Assembly (NCBI RefSeq): GCF_007681555.1
Contig: NZ_VELE01000010.1
Span: 1 to 64,000 of the forward strand
Source of the DNA: Kocuria salsicia
GTDB taxonomy: Bacteria; Actinomycetota; Actinomycetes; Actinomycetales; Micrococcaceae
Direction of reading: 5' to 3'
DNA: 64,000 bases
The notes beneath the pieces were generated by a model. It made no database searches and had not been told where the DNA came from. It worked only from the letters and a program-made list of their open reading frames with translations. The position numbers were made by a program, and so were the translations under genes. Position 1 is the stretch's first letter. Each line of letters begins with the position of its first letter. This document shows, piece by piece, positions 23,534-33,156 of the stretch.

Positions 23534-25165
23534 TCAGTTGATCTCCTCGAGTGCCCTGCTGCGGCGGAAGGTCAGTGCCGAGACCACCGCCACCATGATG
23601 AAGATGAGGATCGACAGCGCGGAGGCAACTCCGTAGTCGTTGGCACCGCCGGCGAAGGCGATCTTGTAGACGAACGAGATCAGGATGTCCGTGGCCCCCA
23701 CTCCCGTCGTGGATTCTAAGTCCTGGGGCCCGCCGCCGGTGAGCAGATAGATGACATTGAAATTGTTGAAGTTCATGGCGAAGGAAGCGATCAGAAGGGG
23801 CCCCACAGCCACCATGAGCATCGGCAGAGTGATCGAGCGGAACTTCTGGACGGCTCCCGCACCGTCCATGTCCGCGGATTCATAGAGTTCCGACGGGATG
23901 GACTGGAGCGCGCCGGTAGTTACCAAAAACATGTAGGGGAACCCCAACCACAGGTTTACCAGCAACAGCGAGACCTTGGCCAGCCACGGATTGTCCAACC
24001 AAGGGATGTTCGTCCCGCCCAGCAGCACCTGGTTGATGTAACCGAAATCAGCGTTTAGTAACCCCGCCCAGATCAGGATGGAGAGGAATGCGGGAAACGC
24101 GTAAGGCAGGAAGATGATGGCCCGGTAGACGTTACGGAACTTGAGGTTCTTGTCGTTGAACAGCATGGCCAGAAGCAGACCGAGGAAGAACGTCAGGGCT
24201 ACCGAGAGGATCGCGAAAGCGAAGGTCCAGAGGGTGACGGAGATGAACGGCCCACCGAGGATCCCGGGATCGAAAATGGCCGCGAAGTTGTCCAGCCCCA
24301 CGAAAACCCGCCACCCGGGACGCAGCTCTTCTCCCGCCGGGCCGACGAAGGCTCCCTGCCCGTTATCCGCGTACACGGTCCCGTCGTCCGAGACCATGGC
24401 ATTGGCCTGCTCGTCGTAGACCAACGTGGGCGTATAGGGATACGCAGTGCGGCCGTCATCGGTGCGCAGCGCGCCCACGGCCGGATCATCGGAGACCGGG
24501 ACTCGCAGGTCCATGACCGCTTCGTGCGCCGCGGTGACCTGCCCGTAATCGAGGATGTCGTAACCGGGGACCGCATCGATGGCACCGTTCGTCACGGTCG
24601 CACCCTCGACCGGGCTGAGCGCCTGGTGTGCGGAGCCGACGAGAACCCGGCCGTCCTGCACGGTCGCCAAAGCCAGGTCACCGTCCGCATTGAGCACCGA
24701 GACCGGATATTCCTGACCACCCGCCACCCGCTGTTCGTACGTACGGGTCAGCTGATTGACGGCCGCTTGTTTTGTGGAATTGTGACCATCACCGTAATTG
24801 GTGAACGCGGTAGCCGCGGTATAGAGGACCACGAAGATCTGGAAGACCAGTAGGAAGATCAGCCCGGGATAGAGGTACTTAGCCGGGAGCATCCTGCGGG
24901 TCGGTAGGAAGTACACGAGGTCCGCCGCGATCAGGGCCAGGAGCAGGAACACCAGGATGCCCCAGCTCTCGGCCGCCCATGCGGACAGGATGCCGAGCAG
25001 CCCGAAGGCGTTGATCAAGGCCATGAGCACGAGCTTGATCACGAACCCCATGCCGAAGCCGCGCGAGTGGGAATGCCGGATGCTCGGAGGTGACTCCGGC
25101 CGGCCGTCACCTGCTGAGTCCCTCTCCGTCGGAGAGATCACTGGACGGGCGGGGGTCGTGCTCAT
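23534..25165 (-). CDS. malF: Maltose-type ABC permease, MalF-like
   Basis: 543 residues. Three N-terminal helices are followed by a large extracytoplasmic region (about residues 125-260, including the GDLALATVQDGRVLVG repeat-like strands), as in E. coli MalF P2, and then the transport domain with the EAA loop SELYESADMDGAGAVQKFRSITLPM. The P2 size and GGPQDLESTTGVGATDILISFVYK near the end argue for a real maltose/maltodextrin-class importer. ATG 25165 overlaps the upstream stop. Confidence 0.9.
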   Translation of the reverse strand: MSTTPARPVISPTERDSAGDGRPESPPSIRHSHSRGFGMGFVIKLVLMALINAFGLLGILSAWAAESWGILVFLLLALIAADLVYFLPTRRMLPAKYLYPGLIFLLVFQIFVVLYTAATAFTNYGDGHNSTKQAAVNQLTRTYEQRVAGGQEYPVSVLNADGDLALATVQDGRVLVGSAHQALSPVEGATVTNGAIDAVPGYDILDYGQVTAAHEAVMDLRVPVSDDPAVGALRTDDGRTAYPYTPTLVYDEQANAMVSDDGTVYADNGQGAFVGPAGEELRPGWRVFVGLDNFAAIFDPGILGGPFISVTLWTFAFAILSVALTFFLGLLLAMLFNDKNLKFRNVYRAIIFLPYAFPAFLSILIWAGLLNADFGYINQVLLGGTNIPWLDNPWLAKVSLLLVNLWLGFPYMFLVTTGALQSIPSELYESADMDGAGAVQKFRSITLPMLMVAVGPLLIASFAMNFNNFNVIYLLTGGGPQDLESTTGVGATDILISFVYKIAFAGGANDYGVASALSILIFIMVAVVSALTFRRSRALEEIN

Positions 25166-26394
25166 TGGATCTGTCCTTCGATATTGGCGATCATGCGATC
25201 CCACAGCTCGATCGGGTCCCCGTTGCCGTTGACGATTCCGTTCTCGGTGGTTCCCCAGAAGGACCACACTGCGCCCATCGCGGGGATGGTGGGCATGGGT
25301 AGTGCCTTGGTGGCGATCTCTGCGTAGGCGGAACGCAGCGGGTCACCCTGCATACCGTCAATGGCCACTTTGCTGGCCGGTGGCCGCCCCGTGCTCTTGT
25401 AGAGCGCAGTCTGTGATTCCGAGCGTGTCAGGTAGTTGGTCGCGAAGTCCTGCGCGGCCACGGGATTCGCCGCGTTCGCATTGACGAAGAACGCCTGGAC
25501 TCCGGCGAACGGGCGTGCTTCCTTCCCACCCGCGGACGGGACGGGAAGAACGGTCACGTCCATGCCCGCGGCTTCGATGTCGCCGAGCTCCCACGGGCCC
25601 GCGATGTGGAAGGCGGATTGCCCGGAGATGAAGGACTCTTTTGCGATGTCCGGTGTCATGGACGTCCTGAGGTCACCGCTGCGCCCCAGCTCCGCCAGGT
25701 AGCGGGCGAACTCGTGACCATTTTGTCCACCCATGGCCAGCTCGTTCGAGTACTCACCGTCCGCGCCCCGCTGGAACACTTCCACACCGAACGAGGTCTG
25801 AAGGGGGTAGAGGTGATAGGGATCCCCGGCATCGGGTGACTGGCTCACCGTGAAGGGGTATTTGATGCCGCGTTCGTCCATGAGCCGATGGCCCTCGGCG
25901 CGCAGTTCGTCGAAGGTCGCGGGATCATCAGTGGTCAAGGCATTGTTGCGCACCAGGGCCACGCTTTCCACGGCGTAGGGCACCCCGTAGCTGACTCCGT
26001 TGTAGACGACGGCGTCCCGCGCGTTCTTCGTGAATTCCTCACCCCGGTCCCCCAGCTCCACGGGGGCGACCACCCCGTTGGCCGCCAACTGTCCGAGGTT
26101 GTCGTGCGGTGACACGATGATGTCCGGAGCTTGACCCGTGGGGCTCTGGGAGATGAAGTTCGAGATGGCCTGGGCGTTGATCTCGCGCTCGATGAACCGG
26201 ACGTTCACACCCGTGTCGGCCGTGTATTCCTGCGCGATCTCACGCAGCGCGGGGATCTCGTCGTCACCGGCCTGGATGGTGACCTCCCCCGGCCCTCCGC
26301 CCAGCCCCGCCACCCCTGTTGTGGGTACGCTCGAACACCCGGCCAGTAGCAGAGCGCAACCAGCCAGAGCGGCTGCCCACCGCGTGCGTCTCAT
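25162..26394 (-). CDS. malE: Maltose-type substrate-binding lipoprotein, MalE-like
   Basis: 410 residues. The signal peptide ends in the lipobox L-A-G-C (Cys20), anchoring the mature protein to the membrane. It has the cluster-B/C binding-protein features FISQSPTGQAPDIIVSPHDNLGQLAANGVV, AFHIAGPWELGDIEAAGMDVTVLP and GVQAFFVNANAANPVAAQDFATNYL, as in MalE. It would deliver maltose, maltodextrin or a similar glucoside to MalFG. It lies 62 bases after malK and overlaps malF by 4 bases. Confidence 0.9.
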   Translation of the reverse strand: MRRTRWAAALAGCALLLAGCSSVPTTGVAGLGGGPGEVTIQAGDDEIPALREIAQEYTADTGVNVRFIEREINAQAISNFISQSPTGQAPDIIVSPHDNLGQLAANGVVAPVELGDRGEEFTKNARDAVVYNGVSYGVPYAVESVALVRNNALTTDDPATFDELRAEGHRLMDERGIKYPFTVSQSPDAGDPYHLYPLQTSFGVEVFQRGADGEYSNELAMGGQNGHEFARYLAELGRSGDLRTSMTPDIAKESFISGQSAFHIAGPWELGDIEAAGMDVTVLPVPSAGGKEARPFAGVQAFFVNANAANPVAAQDFATNYLTRSESQTALYKSTGRPPASKVAIDGMQGDPLRSAYAEIATKALPMPTIPAMGAVWSFWGTTENGIVNGNGDPIELWDRMIANIEGQIQ

Positions 26395-26456
26395 GGGCTT
26401 GTCCTCATCTCTCGTTCGGGTCCGTCGTCCGGCACGCCCACCGGGTCGCACGGGGC

Positions 26457-27623
26457 TCACGAGGGCAACCGGTTTCCGGTCGCGGCATCGAAAAGGTGGA
26501 TGCGCTCGGGATCGGGAGCGACCCACAGGGTGCTCCCGGCGCTCGGCGGCGTGCGGCCGTCCGTCCGAACCACGATGGGGCTGGCGCCCCCATCGGCCCC
26601 TTCCTCCTCGGAATCGATGGAGTGGTCCGCGGCGTGTGCGGACGGATCCACCCGTACCACCGACGTGGCGGCTGTCAGCGGGGCGAGTTGGCCGTACACG
26701 TATGCATCGGCGCCGAGTTCCTCAACGACCTCCACCGTGATCGGGACCCCCGTCCCTTCCGCTGCGGGTGACAGGTCCTCCGGGCGGATTCCGACGGTGA
26801 CCTGATGATCGGTCACCGCCTCCTGCTGGGCGGAGGACAACTGCAGAGAAAGCGTGCCCAACTCCACATGACCGGCGGAAACCGGGGCTCGGAACAGGTT
26901 CATGGCCGGGGACCCGATGAAGCCCGCCACGAATTCGCTGTTCGGTCGGTCGTACAGGTTGTGAGGGGTGTCCACTTGCATGAGCACCCCGTCCTTGAGC
27001 ACAGCCACCCGGTCACCCATGGTCATGGCCTCCACCTGATCGTGGGTCACGTACACCGTGGTCACACCCAGCCGACGGGTCAGGGACGCGATCTGGGTCC
27101 GCGTCTGGACACGCAGCTTGGCATCCAAGTTGGACAGTGGCTCGTCCATGAGAAACACCTGCGGTGAACGGACGATCGCGCGTCCCATGGCGACGCGCTG
27201 CCGCTGGCCGCCGGAGAGGGCTTTCGGTTTGCGATCGAGATACTGCGTCAGGTCCAAGATCTTCGCGGCCTCTTCGACCCGCCGACGCCGTTCCTCGGGA
27301 TTGACCTTGGCGATCTTGAGCGCGAAGCCCATGTTCTCCGCCACCGTCATGTGTGGATAGAGGGCGTAGTTCTGGAAGACCATGGCGATGTCCCGATCAC
27401 GGGACGGGACATCCGTGACATCACGGTCGCCGATCAGGATCGTGCCGTCCGTGACCTCCTCGAGTCCGGCCAGCATGCGCAGGGTCGTCGATTTGCCACA
27501 CCCGGAAGGGCCGACCAGGACCAGGAACTCCCCGTCGGCGATGTCGAGGTTCAGATCGGTCACGGAGGGGCGCTCGGCTCCCGGGTACTGACAGGTGATG
27601 TGGTCGAAGGTCACGGCGGCCAT
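26457..27623 (-). CDS. malK: Maltose-type ABC ATPase, MalK/MsmX-like
   Basis: 388 residues. Walker A is GPSGCGKST, the Q-loop is FQNYALYPHMTV, the signature is LSGGQRQRV, Walker B is VFLMDEPLSNLD and the H-loop is VTHDQ. A C-terminal OB-type regulatory domain follows (residues 240-388), with an unusual 30-residue acidic insert (HSIDSEEEGADGG). It energises MalFG. It is the first gene of the operon, after a regulated promoter. Confidence 0.93.
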   Translation of the reverse strand: MAAVTFDHITCQYPGAERPSVTDLNLDIADGEFLVLVGPSGCGKSTTLRMLAGLEEVTDGTILIGDRDVTDVPSRDRDIAMVFQNYALYPHMTVAENMGFALKIAKVNPEERRRRVEEAAKILDLTQYLDRKPKALSGGQRQRVAMGRAIVRSPQVFLMDEPLSNLDAKLRVQTRTQIASLTRRLGVTTVYVTHDQVEAMTMGDRVAVLKDGVLMQVDTPHNLYDRPNSEFVAGFIGSPAMNLFRAPVSAGHVELGTLSLQLSSAQQEAVTDHQVTVGIRPEDLSPAAEGTGVPITVEVVEELGADAYVYGQLAPLTAATSVVRVDPSAHAADHSIDSEEEGADGGASPIVVRTDGRTPPSAGSTLWVAPDPERIHLFDAATGNRLPS

Positions 27624-27995
27624 GGGCTGAGCTTCCTTTCAGAGTCCCCGTCACGGGGAAATTCCGACATGTCACGAGGAGACTGCCGGGCGCCACCACC
27701 ACCATGCGATAGTGATGGACCTCACTAGTGTAAGCGATTCCATCAGTGGGAGGCAGGATCGGCACTTTGTTGCGTTGACATGTCGGAAGGAAGGAGCAAG
27801 CGTTTCCAGAAATGGGGTGAGACCCGCAGAGGAGAGGGAGCACGGGTTGGCCGGAGGCCGGTCCGCCGTGGAAGGTTTCGGGCCATAATTGGCGCATGCG
27901 GCGGTGGCGGCCCGCATCGCAGCTCATCCACCGCCCCGCCACGTGTTCTGTGCGGGATCACGCTGGTACCCACCCCTTGATGCGGAGGCACGCCC
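27624..27995. promoter_or_regulatory. Divergent malK/lacI control region with two LacI-type sites
   Basis: Two copies of the LacI-family operator core: TAAGCGATTCCA at 27731-27742 and CAAGCGTTTCCA at 27797-27808. The first overlaps a possible minus-strand -10, TACACT (27732-27727), for malK. TTGACA at 27775-27780 could be a -35 for the plus strand, but no good -10 follows. GGAGG at 27983-27987 serves the regulator. Confidence 0.6.
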
Positions 27996-29060
27996 ATGAT
28001 CGCCCGAGAACTGTCGGCAACGCGTCGGCCGCAGGGGCCACCCCGCTTGAAGGACGTGGCCTCCAAGGTGGGGATGTCCACGGCCACCGTCTCACGCGCG
28101 CTCACGGGCCGGGGGCCCGTCTCCCCGGGGACGAAACGCCGCATCGAGGCCGCAGCCAAAGAACTCGGGTTCGTGGCGTCCTACCACGCATCGAGTCTCG
28201 CGAGCGGGCGCAGCCGGAACATCGGCGTCGTCCTGCCCTACGTGGATCGCTGGTTCTTCGCCACGGTCCTCGACGGCATCGCGAGCACACTGACAGCAGC
28301 CGGGTACGACGCCGCCCTGTACAACTTGCAGGGCGAGAACTTCCGCGAGAGCGTGCTCACCGATTTCCTGCTCCGCAAACGGCTGGACGCGGCCGCCGTG
28401 GTCTCGCTGCGATTGGCACCCGGAGAGACCGAACAGTTGTTATCCGCCGGCATTCCGCTGGTAGGAATCGGGGGCTCCCTCGAGGGTGCCCCCACGATCA
28501 GCGTGGACGATCTGAATGCGGGACTGCGCGCGACCAATCACCTGATCCAGTTGGGACATTGCCGTATCGCCTTCATCGGAGGGCCCCCCGAGGCCGGCCG
28601 TTCCTTCCCCATGTCCAGTGATCGACGCCGCGGTTTCGAACGAGCGATGTCAACTGCGGGACTGCCGATCCACGAGAGGGACCAACTCGTCTCGGACTTC
28701 ACATTCCTGGGCGCCTATCAGCAGGTTAAGAATCTGCTCGCCGAGCCAGAGCAACGGCCCACCGCCGTATTCGCCGCGACGGACGAAATGGCGGCCGGCG
28801 CCATTCTCGCAGCGAGGGACCTGGGCCTCGAGATCCCCCGGGATCTGTCCGTGATCGGCATCGACGCCCATCCCCTTGGTGAGGCCTTCGGGCTGACCAC
28901 CATCGACCAGCAAGCCCACCATCAGGGCACCCGCGCCGCGCAGCTGCTCCTGCGCCAGTTAGCCGGGGAACCGGTCACCGCCGGCCACGAACTGCATCGG
29001 GCCCACTTCATCGCACGATCCTCGACGGCACCGCTCGGTTCGAACTCCTCGCCGGCTTGA
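27996..29060 (+). CDS. LacI-family transcriptional regulator
   Basis: 354 residues. The N-terminal DNA-binding domain (residues 14-65: LKDVASKVGMSTATVSRALTGRGPVSPGTKRRIEAAAKELGF) is followed by a periplasmic-binding-protein-like sugar sensor. It is divergent from malKEFG with two operator-like sites between, so it presumably represses the importer until an inducing sugar binds. An 11-residue N-terminal extension precedes the helix-turn-helix. Confidence 0.92.
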   Translation: MIARELSATRRPQGPPRLKDVASKVGMSTATVSRALTGRGPVSPGTKRRIEAAAKELGFVASYHASSLASGRSRNIGVVLPYVDRWFFATVLDGIASTLTAAGYDAALYNLQGENFRESVLTDFLLRKRLDAAAVVSLRLAPGETEQLLSAGIPLVGIGGSLEGAPTISVDDLNAGLRATNHLIQLGHCRIAFIGGPPEAGRSFPMSSDRRRGFERAMSTAGLPIHERDQLVSDFTFLGAYQQVKNLLAEPEQRPTAVFAATDEMAAGAILAARDLGLEIPRDLSVIGIDAHPLGEAFGLTTIDQQAHHQGTRAAQLLLRQLAGEPVTAGHELHRAHFIARSSTAPLGSNSSPA

Positions 29061-29070
29061 GCTAAAGTAT

Positions 29071-29165
29071 GGGGCAGCCCCTCGTGTGGCGCCATCTCGT
29101 AAAACTCCCCCAGGGCCGGAAGGCAGCAAGGGTATATGGGCTCTGGCGGGTGCACGGGGGGTCTT
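29071..29165 (+). ncRNA. ffs: Signal recognition particle RNA (4.5S type)
   Basis: The universal SRP domain IV is intact: CAGGGCCGGAAGGCAGCAAG at 29111-29130, closed by helices that end in CCCCTCGTG (29078-29086) paired with CACGGGGGG near 29153-29161. The apical GGAA tetraloop and the asymmetric loop that bind Ffh are present. A TAAAGT (-10) lies at 29063-29068. The ends are approximate. Confidence 0.93.
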
Positions 29166-29233
29166 CACGTTCCTGGCTCCCCGTGCTCGCGGGCCCGCTG
29201 AGGGCGTCTGAGACCCCCGCTAGAGTCTTCGGT

Positions 29234-32200
29234 GTGACTACCGCCCTGTACCGCCGCTACCGCCCGGAGACCTTCGAGGACGTCATCGGTCAGGAGCACG
29301 TGACCGAGCCCCTGATGACCGCGCTGCGCAAGAACAGGGTCAACCACGCCTACCTCTTCTCGGGCCCCCGCGGCTGCGGCAAGACCACGTCCGCGCGCAT
29401 CCTGGCCCGCTGCCTCAACTGCGCGGAGGGGCCCACCGCCACGCCGTGCGGGCGCTGCGAGTCCTGCAGGGACCTCGCCCGGGACGGCGCCGGCTCCCTG
29501 GACGTCATCGAGATGGACGCCGCCTCCCACGGCGGCGTGGACCACGCGCGTGACCTGCGCGAACGCGCCACCTTCGCGCCCGTGCGGGACCGCTACAAGA
29601 TCTTCATCATCGACGAGGCCCACATGGTCACGCGCGAGGGCTTCAACGCCCTGCTGAAGATCGTGGAGGAACCTCCGGAGCACGTGAAGTTCATCTTCGC
29701 CACCACCGAGCCCTCCAAGGTGCTCACCACCATCCGCTCCCGCACACACCACTACCCCTTCCGGCTGGTGCCGCCCGAGCCGCTCATGCGCTACCTGGAG
29801 CAGCTGTGCCAGGAGGAGGGCGTCAGCACCGAGCCGGGTGTGCTCTCCCTGGTGGTCCGCGCCGGCGGCGGGTCCGTGCGCGACTCGCTCTCGGTGCTGG
29901 ACCAGCTCATGGCGGGCTCGGACGAGCGCGGGATCAGCTACGACCTCGCCGTCGCCCTGCTCGGCTACACCCACGCCGCGCTGCTCGACGACGTCGTGGA
30001 TGCCTTCGCCGCCGGGGACGCCGCCACGGTCTTCTCCTCCGTGGACCGGGTGATCCAGACGGGCCAGGACCCCCGCCGCTTCGTGGAGGACCTGCTGGAA
30101 CGCTTCCGGGACCTTGTAGTTGTCAACGCGGTGCCGGACTCCGCGGACAACATCCTGCATGGCATGCCCACGGACCAGATCAACCGGCTGCGCAACCAGA
30201 GCACCCAGCTGGGCGCGGCGGAGCTGTCCCGGTCCGCGGACATCATCAACGAGGCGCTCAACGAGATGACGGGCGCCACCTCCCCGCAGCTGCACCTGGA
30301 GCTGCTGTGCGCGCGGATCCTGCTGCCCGCCGCGGACCACACCACGCGCGGCATCACCTCCCGCGTGGACCGGCTGGAGCGGCGCCTGAGCATTCCGCGC
30401 GGAGCCGGGATCCGGCAGGGAACGGGGCACACGGCGTCGTCGTCCGCCGGGACCGCGGCGCCCGAATCTGCAGCGCCGGAACCCGCTGCGGCCGCGCCCC
30501 CTCCCACGGTGACAGCGGTCCCCGGGACCTCCTCGCCGGTCGTCGAGCAGCCACGCCGCGAAGAGCAGGACGGGCCCTCGCTGCCGGTTGCCCCGGACGG
30601 CTCAGCACCGGCCGGCGCGGGCGGGAACGGCTCGGCCGAGGGACGGCCCGCTGAGCAGACCCCGGATGCCCAGGAGCCCACCGACCCGCAGGACGAGTCC
30701 GAGGAGACGGAGGGCAGCGCCCACCCCGCGGCGGGTGAGCCCGTGCCGGAGCAGGCCCGCGGACCCCAGGCGCAGCATCCCCCGGCCGATGGCACCGTCG
30801 ACGTCTCGCAGCCGTCCTCGCGCTCCGGTTCCGGGGCGCAGGAGGGGCCGTCCCGTCCAGCGCAGCCGCACGCACCCGCCGCGCCGTCGGACTCGGGCTC
30901 CGGACCCGGCACTGCGCGCCCCCAGGACGACGCACCCGCCACACCCTCGACCGGCGCCCCCGCATCCGACAGGTCCACGTCCAGCACGTCGGCACCCGTC
31001 GGTGCCTCCACCACGGACGACGTCTCCGAGCGCACCGCCTCCCGGGAGGCCGCCCCGCAGCCGCCGCAGGTTCCAGACGAGCAGAGCGCGCCGAGCGACG
31101 TCACCAGCGGGGAGCTCGAGCTGCTGCGCTCCTCGTGGCCCGAGATCGTCTCCGCCCTGGCGGAGATCCGTCGTGTCGCCTGGGCCATCACCGTGCGCGG
31201 GACACCCATCTCGTACGAGAACGGCACGCTGCGGATCGCGTTCGAGGGCGACGGCGACATCCTCAACTTCCCCCGCTTCGAGGCGGACGTCCGCACCGCC
31301 ATCCAGACCGTCGTGGGCCTGGACTGCGCCGTGGAAGCCGTGCGCCCCGGAGACACACAGGGCCGCTCCCGGAGCCAGGAACCCGGAGACCCGGGCCCCC
31401 GTCCAACCACCGCCCCCGGCGGGTCGAACGGGTCCCCCAACCGGCCGAACGGGCAGAGTCCATCCGGCACTCAGGGTTCCTCGCGTGGCCGCGGCCCGTC
31501 AGGAGGAGTGCCGGCCGCACGGGCACCCACCGGCGGAGGCTCCCGCGATCAGCCCGACTACTTCCGCGAGCCCGAGGGATTCGGTGTCAACCGCCGCCGT
31601 AGCCCGCAGAATCGGGACACCGCTCCGTCGCGGACCGCCACCGCTCCCGCGGAGGACGACGAGCCCGTCACGTCCTGGTCCGTCGCCGCCATCCCGCAGC
31701 CGGGTTCCACCACGACGCCGAGCACGGGCCCCGGCGCCACCTCCGACGCGCCCGACGTGGCCCACGCTGCTGACGCTGCGGCTACGTCCGGCCCCCCGGG
31801 GGGCGAAGATTCCACGTCGGAGCGCCCCCGGCGGGAGCGCGGTGGGCCCGAGCGGAGTGCGGCCATCACGCCCAACGCTGTCGGCTCGGAACCTTCTGAC
31901 CACGGGGATCCCACAGATCCCCCCGCGGTGGCCGCACAGCCGGACGTGCCGGGATCCCCTGCGGGGGAGCTGGCTGAGGGAGAGTCCGCAGAGGCGGTAA
32001 CCGAGGACCCCGGGCTGGCAGCGCCGGGGACGTCCGTGCCCGGTCCGATGTCGTCGGCCCCACCGTCATCACAGTCCGAGTCCTCGCAACGGTCCGGAGG
32101 ATGGTCTCAGCCCGGGGGCTCTGCCGCGACCGGAGCCTCGTCTCGGACCGGTCAGTCCGTGGATTCTTCCTCCTCCGGATTCCCGCGCCAGTCCTCGCCT

Positions 32201-32869
32201 CAGTCATCGCGCGGGACAGATCGTCACGCGGACCGCGGGCCAGAGTACTGGAGCCCGGACGAAACCCCGCCTCCCCCGGAGGACGAGCCGCCCGCGGACA
32301 TGTACGACGCCCCGCTCAGTCGGACACGACCGGTCCCGCGCCGGGGCACCTCGGCAGCAGATCAGGCGGCGGCCCTCGGATCCGGAGCCCAGGTATCGGC
32401 GAGCACCGGTGTTGGCGGCGCAGGGTCGGGCTCCGGCGCTGGCCCTTCCCCCCGCCCCGGAATGAACGACGCTCCTGGCACCGGCGAAGGCAGTGACAGT
32501 GACAGCCGCAGCCCCGGTGCCACCGGCATTGGACGGGGCACCGGCCCCAGCAGCGGCAACGGCAACGGCAACCAGGGTGGCGATACCGCATCTGCGGGCT
32601 CGCAGGTCAGGCCCCCGGGGAGCCGCCCCAGCTGGCGCGAACGCCACGCGGCCGCGATCGCCGCGGCAGGTGGCACCAACCCCGGGGCTGCGGACCACCA
32701 CGGCGGACAGCGCGGCGATGGTTCCGGCAGCGGCGTCGAGGACGAGAACTTCGTCCCCGGTGCGGACGACGAGTCCCTCGAGGACTCAGCCCTGTACGGT
32801 CGGGCCGCGATCGAGCGGATCCTGGGTGGCATGCTGATCGACGAACGAGCACACGACGCGAACCAGTGA
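29234..32869 (+). CDS. dnaX: DNA polymerase III gamma/tau subunit
   Basis: 1,211 residues. The AAA+ clamp-loader region (1-370) has Walker A GPRGCGKTTSARI, the zinc module C-x8-C-x2-C-x2-C (CLNCAEGPTATPCGRCESC), Walker B FIIDEAHM and domain III. A folded tau domain is seen at about 626-705 (ELELLRSSWPEIVSALAEIRRVAWAI). Most of the rest is low-complexity Pro/Ser/Gly/Glu. A short conserved tail ends in AIERILGGMLIDERAHD. GTG 29234 is preceded by TAGAGT ending 7 bases upstream and no ribosome-binding site, suggesting a leaderless mRNA. The longer frame upstream crosses the SRP RNA and is not coding. Confidence 0.95.
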   Translation: MTTALYRRYRPETFEDVIGQEHVTEPLMTALRKNRVNHAYLFSGPRGCGKTTSARILARCLNCAEGPTATPCGRCESCRDLARDGAGSLDVIEMDAASHGGVDHARDLRERATFAPVRDRYKIFIIDEAHMVTREGFNALLKIVEEPPEHVKFIFATTEPSKVLTTIRSRTHHYPFRLVPPEPLMRYLEQLCQEEGVSTEPGVLSLVVRAGGGSVRDSLSVLDQLMAGSDERGISYDLAVALLGYTHAALLDDVVDAFAAGDAATVFSSVDRVIQTGQDPRRFVEDLLERFRDLVVVNAVPDSADNILHGMPTDQINRLRNQSTQLGAAELSRSADIINEALNEMTGATSPQLHLELLCARILLPAADHTTRGITSRVDRLERRLSIPRGAGIRQGTGHTASSSAGTAAPESAAPEPAAAAPPPTVTAVPGTSSPVVEQPRREEQDGPSLPVAPDGSAPAGAGGNGSAEGRPAEQTPDAQEPTDPQDESEETEGSAHPAAGEPVPEQARGPQAQHPPADGTVDVSQPSSRSGSGAQEGPSRPAQPHAPAAPSDSGSGPGTARPQDDAPATPSTGAPASDRSTSSTSAPVGASTTDDVSERTASREAAPQPPQVPDEQSAPSDVTSGELELLRSSWPEIVSALAEIRRVAWAITVRGTPISYENGTLRIAFEGDGDILNFPRFEADVRTAIQTVVGLDCAVEAVRPGDTQGRSRSQEPGDPGPRPTTAPGGSNGSPNRPNGQSPSGTQGSSRGRGPSGGVPAARAPTGGGSRDQPDYFREPEGFGVNRRRSPQNRDTAPSRTATAPAEDDEPVTSWSVAAIPQPGSTTTPSTGPGATSDAPDVAHAADAAATSGPPGGEDSTSERPRRERGGPERSAAITPNAVGSEPSDHGDPTDPPAVAAQPDVPGSPAGELAEGESAEAVTEDPGLAAPGTSVPGPMSSAPPSSQSESSQRSGGWSQPGGSAATGASSRTGQSVDSSSSGFPRQSSPQSSRGTDRHADRGPEYWSPDETPPPPEDEPPADMYDAPLSRTRPVPRRGTSAADQAAALGSGAQVSASTGVGGAGSGSGAGPSPRPGMNDAPGTGEGSDSDSRSPGATGIGRGTGPSSGNGNGNQGGDTASAGSQVRPPGSRPSWRERHAAAIAAAGGTNPGAADHHGGQRGDGSGSGVEDENFVPGADDESLEDSALYGRAAIERILGGMLIDERAHDANQ

Positions 32870-32926
32870 ACCGTGCGCCCCGTCCCCGTGTGCCGAGCGC
32901 ACAGGCCGCAGCGGGATGGGATCCCG

Positions 32927-32963
32927 GTCCTGTCCCCGGAGCGCGCCAGCCCGGGGACAGGAC
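32927..32963 (+). other. Perfect 13-base hairpin between dnaX and recR
   Basis: GTCCTGTCCCCGG (32927-32939) and its exact complement at 32951-32963 with an 11-base loop; no T-run follows. The same 287-base gap has three GGGCACA direct repeats near 33016-33035. Confidence 0.55.
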
Positions 32964-33156
32964 GTGGTCCGGCCCTCCGGAGCAGACAAGTTGCACCCGC
33001 GCACCGGGCAGAGGGCACAGGGCACAGGGCACACAGCACAAATTCCACGATCCAGCACGCGGAGCCCGGATCCCGGAGCGCAGAGCCTGGGGCGAGCGAA
33101 CGGGGCGGCGTCATCGAGCGGGCGACTCCCGCACCGCAGACTACTGAAGGAGCAGG

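Noticed and set aside
27743-28159. A 138-codon minus-strand open frame in the mal control region
   Set aside because: It overlaps the LacI gene start and the operators, with no protein-like pattern.
22404-29060. tRNA-Ser as an integration site for the sugar island
   Set aside because: The tRNA 3' end faces the decarboxylase, not the island, and no integrase or repeated tRNA end is seen.
29221-29226. TAGAGT with a matching -35 for dnaX
   Set aside because: No acceptable -35 hexamer was found at 16-18 bases, so I mention it only as a possible leaderless signal.
29069-29233. N-terminal extension of DnaX
   Set aside because: These codons read through the SRP RNA; family homology starts at GTG 29234.
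33000-33040. GGGCACA direct repeats as a CRISPR or iteron array
   Set aside because: Only three short copies without spacer structure; no cas or rep gene in the window.
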